A stretch of DNA of 25,400 nt. Source: a virus. The notes beneath the pieces are model-generated. The model was not told the origin of the DNA, searched no databases, and was given only the letters and a program-made list of their open reading frames with translations. The position numbers and the translations under genes were made by a program. The stretch covers positions 1-25,400 of the IMG/VR virus record IMGVR_UViG_3300025362_000035. The stretch is one strand, 5' to 3'. Positions within the stretch are counted from its first letter, which is position 1. The number at the start of each line of letters is the position of its first letter. Positions 7,174 to 13,177 of this stretch are shown here, one piece after another.

Positions 7174-7279
7174 GGTAGGAGGGCAACTTCTATACTGGAT
7201 TTCAACCTCGCTTTGCCGATTAACTATAACCACCCTAGGGGTTGCGAGAATTCAGCACGATGGAGTATACCCTCCTACC
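7174..7279 (-). repeat. 106-base nested inverted repeat between SSB and HNH genes, possible structured RNA
   Basis: Perfect 10-base arms GGTAGGAGGG and CCCTCCTACC occupy the two ends (7174-7183 and 7270-7279). Directly inside, TATACT (7191-7196) and AGTATA (7264-7269) pair, with a one-sided bulge of seven bases. Further in, CTCGC (7207-7211) pairs with GCGAG (7244-7248), and AACC (7228-7231) with GGTT (7240-7243). This stacked order gives one long branched hairpin on either strand. It begins 7 bases after the SSB stop and ends before the HNH promoter. It is not a tRNA: no T-arm precedes the 3' arm. Candidates are an RNA element or processing site, or a small mobile element with terminal repeats; no clear target duplication is visible. 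Confidence 0.6.
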
Positions 7280-7286
7280 AGCCTAA

Positions 7287-7946
7287 TTACCAATCAATGT
7301 TGGTGGTATTACCTGTTGTTGGAGCATCAAATCCTAGATAAAAGGACTCCTGCTCTGCGTATACTACTTCACGAACAACCTTTTCTAGATCAAAAGGCTC
7401 CACGCCCGTCCAGTCATGCTTCTCTGTATCGGGATCTCCTGGAAGTAGGATATAGGTTGTATCCGTTCCACTACCCTGGCGTTTCATGCGCCATACACGG
7501 TTAGAGATAGATCCAGTTTCAATAGCGTACTCTTTAAGAGTGTTAAATGCAGACTGCTTTCCCACTCCTTGTGACCATACAGCCACATAGGGGTCTTCAA
7601 GCCCATCGTCTACCAATAGATTGGTATAGAATCGGAACCGCGCTCTCCAACCACTCTTTGGCTCCTTACGAGCCATTTCACATCCGAAGCACCGTCCTTC
7701 GCTTTCTACGGTACAAACAGCCTTACGTTTGTAATCCTTTGGATTGGTATGCTCAGATACAACAATTGCAAGATTACGTTCTGCGTCAAAGTTTGGTGAA
7801 TCTTCATCCAGTTCATTAACAAAACGAACTTTGGCACTTTGACCATCGTCTAGCTTAAGCCAGCGATTTCTGGCACCGCCTTCACCAGACACTGATGGAC
7901 GCTCTAAAGCCTTTTCCATCTCCTTCAATCCCCTCAATACTGTCAT
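7287..7946 (-). CDS. Single-stranded DNA-binding protein, T4 gp32-like zinc pattern
   Basis: 219 residues. His66, Cys78, Cys86 and Cys89 give H-x11-C-x7-C-x2-C, very close in place and spacing to the zinc ligands of T4 gp32 (His64, Cys77, Cys87, Cys90). The region around them is rich in basic and aromatic residues (KDYKRK, WRARFRFYTN) suited to ssDNA contact. The protein ends with an acidic-aromatic IDW tip, a weak parallel to the protein-recruiting tails of SSBs. GGAG sits about 8 bases before the ATG at 7946. It follows helicase and primase and originally probably preceded dnaE. It would coat ssDNA at the fork. Assignment rests on motif spacing and context rather than overall similarity. 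Confidence 0.75.
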   Translation of the reverse strand: MTVLRGLKEMEKALERPSVSGEGGARNRWLKLDDGQSAKVRFVNELDEDSPNFDAERNLAIVVSEHTNPKDYKRKAVCTVESEGRCFGCEMARKEPKSGWRARFRFYTNLLVDDGLEDPYVAVWSQGVGKQSAFNTLKEYAIETGSISNRVWRMKRQGSGTDTTYILLPGDPDTEKHDWTGVEPFDLEKVVREVVYAEQESFYLGFDAPTTGNTTNIDW

Positions 7947-7986
7947 TTGTGTTTCTCCTCATTGTTTTAGTTTCCCCTATAAATGG

Positions 7987-7995
7987 GGTATAGCA
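7987..7995 (-). promoter_or_regulatory. Possible extended -10 promoter before the SSB gene
   Basis: The minus strand reads TGCTATACC in the 53-base gap between primase and SSB genes, a partial match to TG-N-TATAAT. No -35 is visible. A short CCCC/GGGG inverted repeat (7974-7977 and 7985-7988) lies just downstream. SSB is needed in larger amounts than helicase or primase, so an extra promoter would make sense, but the match is weak. Confidence 0.3.
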
Positions 7996-7999
7996 CTTT

Positions 8000-8944
8000 T
8001 TAATACATTGCCAGCAACGGATCACTGGTCTTTATGGTTAACTGCATTATATCAGCATCTGTCATGTCGCCAATATCCTTGAATCTATCTGGTAGTCCGA
8101 AAGCTGCTGCTCTTGGCCCTACGTTGTCTATGATCTTGTCTGCCATATTTCTGCCAGCATCATCATTGTCAGGTATAACTATAACAGAGTTAAAGCTCTT
8201 TGTCAACAGCCCTATCTGAAACTTTGAAACATTAGACCCCAGGGTGGCTACCGCTGCTAACCCACACTGATCCATCCGTATGGCATCAAAAGACGACTCT
8301 ACCACATAAACCACATCATACCTTTTTGCTCTATGAAGGTTGAACAATATCTTAGACTTTGGTAGTCCTGGAGTATTCTTAAAATCTTTCCCCTCTATAC
8401 TTCGTGCGACAAAGCCAATAAACATAGATCCGTTGGGTGTTTGCATTGGTATTGTTATCATGTCTTGATTTTCACTATACCCCAAAGAAAACTTAACCAT
8501 AGAGTCTTTTGTTATTCTTCTTCCCTCGAAGTATCGTACTGCTCTGGGAGACTCCAATGCTTGATTGTTTAATCTCTTAATCTGAACCTCATCATAAGAA
8601 ACATACTCCACCTTGTCTTTAAGTATTAGGTCTAGGCTGCTAACAATGTCTGTCTCTGTCTTGGCAGAATCCACAACCCTTGATGCCTCAAAGTATGACT
8701 TCCTTGTTGTATACATAACTAGATCAATAAGAGATCTTGATTCGTGGCAGGAGAAACAAAAAAATGTTCCCTTTTCTTTACTCACTTCCCCCGCAGGAGT
8801 ACGATAGTTGTTATGGTATGGACAAAATATTAAATAGTCAGAGTCTACTTCTGATTCGACTTCGATTCCTGATCCTGTAAGGACTCTTCTAATTTGCTCA
8901 CCTGAGTATATATTGGTCGATTCTTGTCTAGACCGTCTATACAT
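8000..8944 (-). CDS. DNA primase, DnaG-type with CHC2 zinc finger and TOPRIM domain
   Basis: 314 residues; makes RNA primers for DNA synthesis. The zinc-binding domain has Cys41-x2-His44 and Cys63-x2-Cys66. After a helical region comes the RNA-polymerase/TOPRIM core: the catalytic glutamate in VVESSFDAI (about residue 217) and the DxD-type motif IPDNDDAG (about 257-264). It is much shorter than bacterial DnaG (about 600), lacking the helicase-interaction C-domain, as is normal for phage primases. The ATG at 8944 has an excellent AAAGGAG 6 bases upstream, which fixes the start even though it overlaps the preceding gene by 100 bases. It lies two genes after the DnaB-type helicase, so the two likely act together. 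Confidence 0.93.
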   Translation of the reverse strand: MYRRSRQESTNIYSGEQIRRVLTGSGIEVESEVDSDYLIFCPYHNNYRTPAGEVSKEKGTFFCFSCHESRSLIDLVMYTTRKSYFEASRVVDSAKTETDIVSSLDLILKDKVEYVSYDEVQIKRLNNQALESPRAVRYFEGRRITKDSMVKFSLGYSENQDMITIPMQTPNGSMFIGFVARSIEGKDFKNTPGLPKSKILFNLHRAKRYDVVYVVESSFDAIRMDQCGLAAVATLGSNVSKFQIGLLTKSFNSVIVIPDNDDAGRNMADKIIDNVGPRAAAFGLPDRFKDIGDMTDADIMQLTIKTSDPLLAMY

Positions 8945-9180
8945 TCCGCACTCCTTTTTCCGATATATGAACCATATAAGCTTAACACAAAATCATAATA
9001 ATTACCACTATAGGATATAGACCAGTCTGGATCTATGTCATATCTTTGAACGTACCCACTATCCCTCATTGATTCAGAAAGGAGCCTGATATATTCCTGC
9101 CTCATTCTTGGAATAAAGGAGTCGTCAAGTATTTGACCCGATAACTCAAACCTCTTTATTCTTTTGTGAAGGTAGTTCAT
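8845..9180 (-). CDS. Hypothetical 111-residue protein overlapping primase
   Basis: Reads from an ATG at 9180 without a Shine-Dalgarno; a TATAAT box ends seven bases upstream. Its last 100 bases overlap the first third of the primase zinc-finger region in another frame. The N-terminus is basic (HKRIKRF) and the middle is rich in Tyr, Ser and Asp (GYVQRYDIDPDW, YSGNYYDFVLSLYGSYIG). The C-terminus is Glu/Gln/Ser/Lys-rich and probably disordered, which fits with it being constrained by the overlapping gene. No known domain is recognised. Position between helicase and primase suggests a replisome accessory function, but that is only context. The overlap length is unusual; the gene could be shorter if a downstream start is used. 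Confidence 0.65.
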   Translation of the reverse strand: MNYLHKRIKRFELSGQILDDSFIPRMRQEYIRLLSESMRDSGYVQRYDIDPDWSISYSGNYYDFVLSLYGSYIGKRSAECIDGLDKNRPIYTQVSKLEESLQDQESKSNQK

Positions 9181-9187
9181 GGATTAA

Positions 9188-9193
9188 ATTATA
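9188..9193 (-). promoter_or_regulatory. TATAAT -10 box, leaderless start of the 111-residue gene
   Basis: A perfect TATAAT on the minus strand ends seven bases before the ATG at 9180, just after the helicase stop at 9201. Here TG directly abuts the hexamer rather than standing one base away. No -35 is visible. The spacing predicts a transcript beginning at about the ATG. Confidence 0.45.
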
Positions 9194-9200
9194 CAGCATT

Positions 9201-10415
9201 TTACTCAAACTCCTTGTTTACAAACCTTCCACTATCAAAGTCTGCTTGAACCAGGAAGTCTCCTAGCGGTCCATTTCTTGACTTACGGAAGACGCATTCG
9301 ATTACATCACTGTTCTGTGCCCTGCCTAAAGCCAAGAGCCAATCAGCATCATAGGCAATCTGGCGTGACCAAGATGTTTGACCAAGAGTGGGAACGGTAT
9401 TCATATTCGTCACATCATCTGGCGTGGCAGACGAGATGGCAACAATAGGAACATTCGCACTAATGGCTAACAACTTAAGTTCACGGCTAAGGTTTTTCAT
9501 CTTAACCACCTCGTTGTCAGTCCTCTGATTACTTGTCATTAGGTTGAGGTAGTCTAGGAAAACAATATCAGGCTTATACTGGTCAATCTTACCCTTAACC
9601 ACACTGGGTGAAACTTCCCCCATACCGTCGCTGGAGATGATATGTATCGGTGGCTTCCCTTCAAATGTTTCCGTTGCCCACTTCTTAAACATATCTATTT
9701 CTACTTGTCCAGAACCAAGCCTTCTATGAGACCACATACTATTACCAATTATTGTTAGAATTCTGTTTCTTACTTCGGATTCGGTCATTTCAAGGCTAAT
9801 GATGAGGGGTGTCTTTCCACTTTTCCATGCCGCAACAGCAATGTATTGGGCCATCCAGCTCTTACCTATTGCAGGGTACGCTAGAAGGACACCTAGCTGC
9901 CCAGGAACAATACCAGAGGGCATAAACTTGTCAAAACCCTTGATTCCAGTGTAGATCCCGTGATTGCCACTCTCCTTCATCTTTCGTATATGCTCAAAAT
10001 ATGCAATAGTTTCATCAACATTTGTCACATCAAGATCTCGTACCGTTGAAGTAACACGCTTAATATCCGATGTTTCTGTTATAAGTCTGTCAAGGGCATC
10101 TGATGCATGTCCATCTTGTAGGTCTGTAGCGGCAGACCTAAGCATCATCTTTACGTTGTCAACAAGATAGTCCTGGCGCAACTCTTCTAGGTGATGTTTG
10201 GTTGCCCCAGTATCAGGAGAGTAATCAAAGTCTGGAAACTCTTGCTTAACAATGTTTATTGGGGGGACTGATTGATTCTGATCATAGTAGTTACGAGTGA
10301 ACTCCCAGATGTCATTATGAGTTCTCAATAACGTATCAACGTTTGCTTGTAGCAGCACATGAACTTGCTTGTCATTAAGCACTGCTGACAATGTTCTTGC
10401 CTCTAAATTAGCCAT
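9201..10415 (-). CDS. dnaB: Replicative DNA helicase, DnaB-type
   Basis: 404 residues from the ATG at 10415, which has AAGGAG seven bases upstream; a TTG at 10418 is a less likely start. The N-terminal helical domain (about 1-150) matches the DnaB oligomerisation region in size and helix content. The RecA-like core begins with Walker A AYPAIGKS (about residue 183), followed by PLIISLEMTESEV (motif H1a region), and Walker B IVFLDYLNLM (about 288). The late MTS/VPIVAISSA strand and a Gln/Arg-rich segment (TSWSRQIAYDADW) complete the hexameric helicase pattern. The protein is a little shorter than bacterial DnaB (about 470). It overlaps the preceding small gene by 8 bases. It unwinds DNA ahead of the phage polymerase. 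Confidence 0.93.
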   Translation of the reverse strand: MANLEARTLSAVLNDKQVHVLLQANVDTLLRTHNDIWEFTRNYYDQNQSVPPINIVKQEFPDFDYSPDTGATKHHLEELRQDYLVDNVKMMLRSAATDLQDGHASDALDRLITETSDIKRVTSTVRDLDVTNVDETIAYFEHIRKMKESGNHGIYTGIKGFDKFMPSGIVPGQLGVLLAYPAIGKSWMAQYIAVAAWKSGKTPLIISLEMTESEVRNRILTIIGNSMWSHRRLGSGQVEIDMFKKWATETFEGKPPIHIISSDGMGEVSPSVVKGKIDQYKPDIVFLDYLNLMTSNQRTDNEVVKMKNLSRELKLLAISANVPIVAISSATPDDVTNMNTVPTLGQTSWSRQIAYDADWLLALGRAQNSDVIECVFRKSRNGPLGDFLVQADFDSGRFVNKEFE

Positions 10416-10716
10416 CAAGCCACTCCTTAGTCTTCACTCGCATCTCTTTTCTAAACCTATCATCTTCTTCTTGTGTCTTTATGGATTGTAGGAGACGATC
10501 AACATTTCTAGCAAATCCCTTCCATGTGGGGCTGGCGCTTATAGTAAAATAATAAGACATTGCAGAAATGACATCCTTGTATTCAAAAGACTCTAGTATC
10601 GCATCGGCTGCCCACTGTTCAACATATTTGTTGATTGCTGGCCTTGTGATCTGGTTAAGCTTACAGTGCTGTTCAAATTTACTTATTAGAGCAAATCTAT
10701 CCTTGCGATCAGACAC
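10408..10716 (-). CDS. Hypothetical 102-residue helical protein, candidate helicase accessory
   Basis: GTG start at 10716 sharing one base with the previous stop, and an 8-base overlap with the helicase start, so it is translated in series with the helicase. The sequence is basic at both ends and helical throughout, with aromatic residues in the middle (YVEQWAADAILESF, AMSYYFTISASPTWKGF) and a charged C-terminus (EEDDRFRKEMRVKTKEW). It has no Walker motif, so it is not a DnaC-type ATPase. Small helical proteins immediately before a phage DnaB are sometimes helicase loaders or inhibitors; here that is inference from coupling only. I do not recognise a named family. Confidence 0.72.
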   Translation of the reverse strand: MSDRKDRFALISKFEQHCKLNQITRPAINKYVEQWAADAILESFEYKDVISAMSYYFTISASPTWKGFARNVDRLLQSIKTQEEDDRFRKEMRVKTKEWLDG

Positions 10717-10943
10717 TAGAACCCCACTATAGATAGTGTTGCTGTAACGCAGAACTCCCCGTCTTCGTCATATGAGGAGTTTAATCCAAGAACTAAGACA
10801 TCTGGATTCTCTTTTACCAGATCGTCAATCAATTTTCCCACCTTTTTTAGGGCAGATCCATGGGTATTTCCATATCCACAGACAATGAATGCATCTTCCC
10901 CATGAGCTATGTAAACATTTGAGTTTTTTTCTTTATTGTTCAT
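10716..10943 (-). CDS. Hypothetical 75-residue protein
   Basis: Starts ATG at 10943 with a 4-base ATGA overlap on the preceding gene and ends sharing one base with the next. After a hydrophilic N-terminus, the pattern is strand, helix, strand, strand: DAFIVCGYG, SALKKVGKLIDDLVKEN, VLVLGLNSSYDEDGEF, CVTATLSIVGF. This looks like a small alpha/beta fold. No catalytic or metal-binding motif can be named. The coupling at both ends and the promoter upstream place it among early replication genes. Confidence 0.7.
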   Translation of the reverse strand: MNNKEKNSNVYIAHGEDAFIVCGYGNTHGSALKKVGKLIDDLVKENPDVLVLGLNSSYDEDGEFCVTATLSIVGF

Positions 10944-11137
10944 CCTATTTCTTCCTTTACCTCGTTTAATTTTTCTGAAAGTTGATTTTCTACAAACTTA
11001 TATACCCTGTCAGATGCCTCTTTTGCTGTTTCGTCTTCATGCTTATAATCTGTAACTTGACAGTCAAGACGCAGGGATTGAAAATTGCCCGTATTAAGCG
11101 TGTATCCAATGCCCCATTGTACTTTTGTTGGCTCCAT
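10940..11137 (-). CDS. Hypothetical 65-residue protein, first gene of replication operon
   Basis: ATG at 11137 with AAAGG six bases upstream. It is the first gene after the strongest promoter in the window. A beta-rich N-terminal half (VQWGIGYTLNTGNF, LRLDCQVTDY) is followed by an acidic amphipathic helix (ETAKEASDRVYKFVENQLSEKLNEVKEE). The fold suggests a small single-domain protein, perhaps a dimerising partner. No enzyme motif is visible and I do not assign a function. Its place at the head of the operon makes early expression likely. Confidence 0.72.
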   Translation of the reverse strand: MEPTKVQWGIGYTLNTGNFQSLRLDCQVTDYKHEDETAKEASDRVYKFVENQLSEKLNEVKEEIG

Positions 11138-11166
11138 TAAAAACCTTTCCGTTGCTGTATGAACTC

Positions 11167-11195
11167 AGGATATCAGGTAAACGTTACAATGTCAA
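11167..11195 (-). promoter_or_regulatory. Strong promoter of the replication operon
   Basis: On the minus strand, perfect -35 TTGACA (11195-11190), a 17-base spacer ending in TGA, and -10 TATCCT (11172-11167), which has the extended TG. Transcription would start about 7 bases on, leaving a leader of about 20-25 bases that contains the GGAAAGG ribosome binding site of the 65-residue gene. It sits two bases after the stop of the HTH gene, exactly at the border between the regulator pair and the replication genes. Confidence 0.7.
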
Positions 11196-11197
11196 CA

Positions 11198-11740
11198 CTA
11201 TATGGTTTCAGAAAATATTGGAGTAAATCTTCCAGTTTCATCTTTTGTATATAGTAGCATTCCGTCCCCCATAGCGTATCTCAACTCTTGTTCTGTGGGG
11301 GTTTTGTTATTTGTAATTAATCCATCTTTTCTTTTTGCCCCGTGATGTATCTGAGACATTGCCCTTCTCGCTTCCATTATAACTTCTTCTGAGTAATATG
11401 ACAAGTAGTGAAAAGCTCTTTCCCCGCCTGGAAGTTCACCCGTAGGATTTGGAATCATCCCCCTCAAAACAAGTCTTGGGATGTGTTTTCTGTGACAATT
11501 CAAAAGAATAGACGTTTCCTTTACGGTAAAGGCTCTTTTTCTTTTTTTCTTAAACTCTACAATGGTTGTGATTTCTTTTTTATCTTTTGTAAGATTATAT
11601 AATGTAACAATTCCAGCAGCCCTGCTTATGTGTTCAATTCTAACAAGATCACTATTCAAAAACCACACTTTTCTCCTTGGCCTTCTTATAACGGTGATAT
11701 TGTTGTTTTGGACTTCTTCTTCTCCGTATCCAATAGCCAC
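11198..11740 (-). CDS. Helix-turn-helix DNA-binding protein (MerR/excisionase-like)
   Basis: 180 residues. GTG start at 11740 with AAGGAGG only 4-5 bases upstream, a near-perfect site that fixes this start despite a 55-base overlap with the preceding gene. Residues about 66-125 (RAFTVKETSILLNCHRKHIPRLVLRGMIPNP, then a wing with GGERAFHYLS) match the winged-helix pattern of MerR/excisionase-type DNA-binding domains. The N-terminus is beta-rich and basic (RRPRRKVWFLNSDLVRIEHI); the C-terminus is mixed. It lies at the boundary of tail and replication modules, directly before the main early promoter, so transcriptional control of that switch is plausible (inference). Alternatives are an excisionase-like accessory factor or a terminase-type DNA binder. 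Confidence 0.8.
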   Translation of the reverse strand: MAIGYGEEEVQNNNITVIRRPRRKVWFLNSDLVRIEHISRAAGIVTLYNLTKDKKEITTIVEFKKKRKRAFTVKETSILLNCHRKHIPRLVLRGMIPNPTGELPGGERAFHYLSYYSEEVIMEARRAMSQIHHGAKRKDGLITNNKTPTEQELRYAMGDGMLLYTKDETGRFTPIFSETI

Positions 11741-11880
11741 TGTGCCTCCTTGTTATCTGGACCCCAATTATGATAGAACTTTCTTTTCCCACAAATAATG
11801 CAAAAGGTTTCTATATGTGTTTCAGAACTGAACATTCTGTCAACAAAAACCTTACCCTTGCATCTTTTACAGCATAACAT
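11686..11880 (-). CDS. 64-residue zinc-ribbon protein
   Basis: Cys4-x2-Cys7 and Cys27-x2-Cys30 form a classic four-cysteine zinc ribbon, with the strand FVDRMF after the first knuckle and FCIICGKRKF around the second. The C-terminus is basic and Lys-rich (EKKKSK). The ATG at 11880 has no Shine-Dalgarno; instead a -10 box ends seven bases upstream. The 3' end overlaps the HTH gene by 55 bases, so the two are co-transcribed. Zinc ribbons of this size often bind nucleic acid or RNA polymerase; pairing with an HTH protein suggests a regulatory unit (inference). Confidence 0.75.
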   Translation of the reverse strand: MLCCKRCKGKVFVDRMFSSETHIETFCIICGKRKFYHNWGPDNKEAQWLLDTEKKKSKTTISPL

Positions 11881-11887
11881 GGTGGCA

Positions 11888-11915
11888 AGTATATCACATT
11901 ACGCAGGAATCCCAA
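11888..11915 (-). promoter_or_regulatory. Promoter of the zinc-ribbon/HTH pair, leaderless
   Basis: The minus strand shows TTGGGA (11915-11910) as a fair -35, 16 bases of spacer ending in TGA, and -10 TATACT (11893-11888). Seven bases separate the -10 from the ATG at 11880, which predicts a leaderless mRNA. The -35 lies inside the end of the fibre-like gene. Confidence 0.5.
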
Positions 11916-12342
11916 TTGCAACGATATTAATTGAAGTTGATACTTGACCAGAGGAGTTAAATCTGACAATCCCCTCTACTCTAGTTGTGGAGACTGAGGT
12001 AATTACCGCAGAGACATCATTACCAATAGTGCTTGTACCAATATTTACTGGGGTTGCAGTTACTACGGGAGTGTATTTAAAATCTGATGCAAAGTCAATG
12101 GCCCAGGGCTTTGTTGTGTTTGCTGTGACAGTTTCTTCAGTTACGATGTCTTTGTATCCCGCGTAAAACTTGGCATTATTATTTTTCATGTCTTGTCTTC
12201 CAACAGCTCTAGTATCAACGGTTGTGTAGTTATAGGATGCTGTAGAAATTGTATCTGATATATCATTAACTGCATTTGCAATTTGATAAAGATAGGTTAC
12301 GTCAAGTGGTTGACCACGATCTGGTAAAGGAACTTTAGCCAT
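11899..12342 (-). CDS. Small tail fibre-like protein, possible H-type lectin fold
   Basis: 147 residues; ATG with AGGGAG six bases upstream. The N-terminus (about 1-40) is a short helical segment (YLYQIANAVNDISDTI) that could trimerise. The C-terminal 90 residues are beta-rich: WAIDFASDFKYTPVVTATPV, AVITSVSTTRVEGIVRF, INIVAIGIPA. This strand order resembles H-type lectin domains at the tips of phage fibres and receptor-binding proteins. Sugar binding is inference. It is the last gene of the tail module and has its own extended -10 box upstream, so it may be expressed separately. Confidence 0.7.
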   Translation of the reverse strand: MAKVPLPDRGQPLDVTYLYQIANAVNDISDTISTASYNYTTVDTRAVGRQDMKNNNAKFYAGYKDIVTEETVTANTTKPWAIDFASDFKYTPVVTATPVNIGTSTIGNDVSAVITSVSTTRVEGIVRFNSSGQVSTSINIVAIGIPA

Positions 12343-12370
12343 TCTTACTCCCTGCTTCTGTCATTTAACA

Positions 12371-12379
12371 ATTATACCA
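12371..12379 (-). promoter_or_regulatory. Extended -10 promoter before the fibre-like gene
   Basis: The minus strand reads TGGTATAAT, a perfect extended -10, just after the stop of the upstream tail gene. Twenty-eight bases lie between it and the ATG at 12342, long enough for a short leader carrying AGGGAG. No -35 is evident. Confidence 0.45.
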
Positions 12380-13177
12380 CTATAGGGTAGTTATTAGAGC
12401 ATCATACATTCTTAGAGGGAACCCAGTAAACGATCCAGTTCCAGTGGGCGTTCCCGTTAAACTGATTTTGTTGGTATTGTCCAACGAGTCCTGCACTGTG
12501 GGGAACAGGGCAATTGTTGTGTAGTCTATCGTTCTTGTGTAGTATGTGGTATTGTTCGTTAGCCCGCCGATGGGGGTAGACGAAAGATACAGCTCTGGAG
12601 TTCCTGTGCTATACCCGTGCCCCCTTCCAAAATTGATATAGTCGTTCGTAGTGTCTACTGTCGTGATGCTTTGAACAAACTCATAAACCTGTTCGTATCT
12701 AATTATTGGTCTGCCTGGCCTGTATACCTCTGCATACATATACTTAATGCTATTTCTAGTGGTACCCGTAGCATCAATGTATTGACTTGGAATGTTAATG
12801 TTGGTGGAGGTGCTACTGGTTCTTTCAACATAGATCCAATCGCTTGGATTTACTCCTGCAGTCCCTGCCCACCTAATCCATAGATCATACATTTCCACTG
12901 TTGAAAGATAACTAAACTCTTCAGAAACCATCTTATATCTTGATACGGAGTCCCAGGTCACCCCCACAAAGGTTAATCCTACTTTTTCTAAATACATATA
13001 CCCAGGAATCTCCAGCGTACCCCTCTGAAAGATAATCTCTGGATCTACTTCATAAATTGGTGACCAGTAGGAGAAGTTGTTCTTGTTATCCGATATCAGT
13101 CTATATCTTACGTTGTACTTCTGAGTATAAACATCTATCTCTTGAAAAAGACTTTCTGAAATTGATACTTGTGGCAT
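12380..13177 (-). CDS. Minor tail protein with C-terminal beta repeat domain
   Basis: 265 residues; ATG directly abuts the upstream stop with no gap. The first 165 residues are a mixed beta structure (VRYRLISDNKNNFSYWSP, YDLWIRWAG) suggestive of a fibronectin-like or baseplate domain. The last 90 residues hold a module I recognise from many phage and surface proteins: GHGYSTGTPELYLSS, IGGLTNNTTYYTRTID, then LTGTPTGTGSFTGF, a beta fold with a Thr/Gly-rich end. Located among tail genes, it is most likely part of the tail tip or a side fibre. The exact role is unknown. Confidence 0.75.
   Translation of the reverse strand: MPQVSISESLFQEIDVYTQKYNVRYRLISDNKNNFSYWSPIYEVDPEIIFQRGTLEIPGYMYLEKVGLTFVGVTWDSVSRYKMVSEEFSYLSTVEMYDLWIRWAGTAGVNPSDWIYVERTSSTSTNINIPSQYIDATGTTRNSIKYMYAEVYRPGRPIIRYEQVYEFVQSITTVDTTNDYINFGRGHGYSTGTPELYLSSTPIGGLTNNTTYYTRTIDYTTIALFPTVQDSLDNTNKISLTGTPTGTGSFTGFPLRMYDALITTL

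Noticed and set aside
7174-7279. tRNA or tmRNA reading of the inverted repeat
   Set aside because: The 10-base arms and a GGTTGAAATCC string are tRNA-like at first sight, but no T-arm stem precedes the 3' arm and no D-arm or anticodon arm can be placed.
7031-7504. + strand open frame of 157 codons across the SSB-HNH gap
   Set aside because: It runs antisense through the HNH start, the inverted repeat and the SSB end, with no domain and no other + strand gene nearby.
7974-7988. CCCC/GGGG hairpin as a terminator between primase and SSB genes
   Set aside because: Only a 4-base stem with a 7-base loop and no following T-run on the minus strand.
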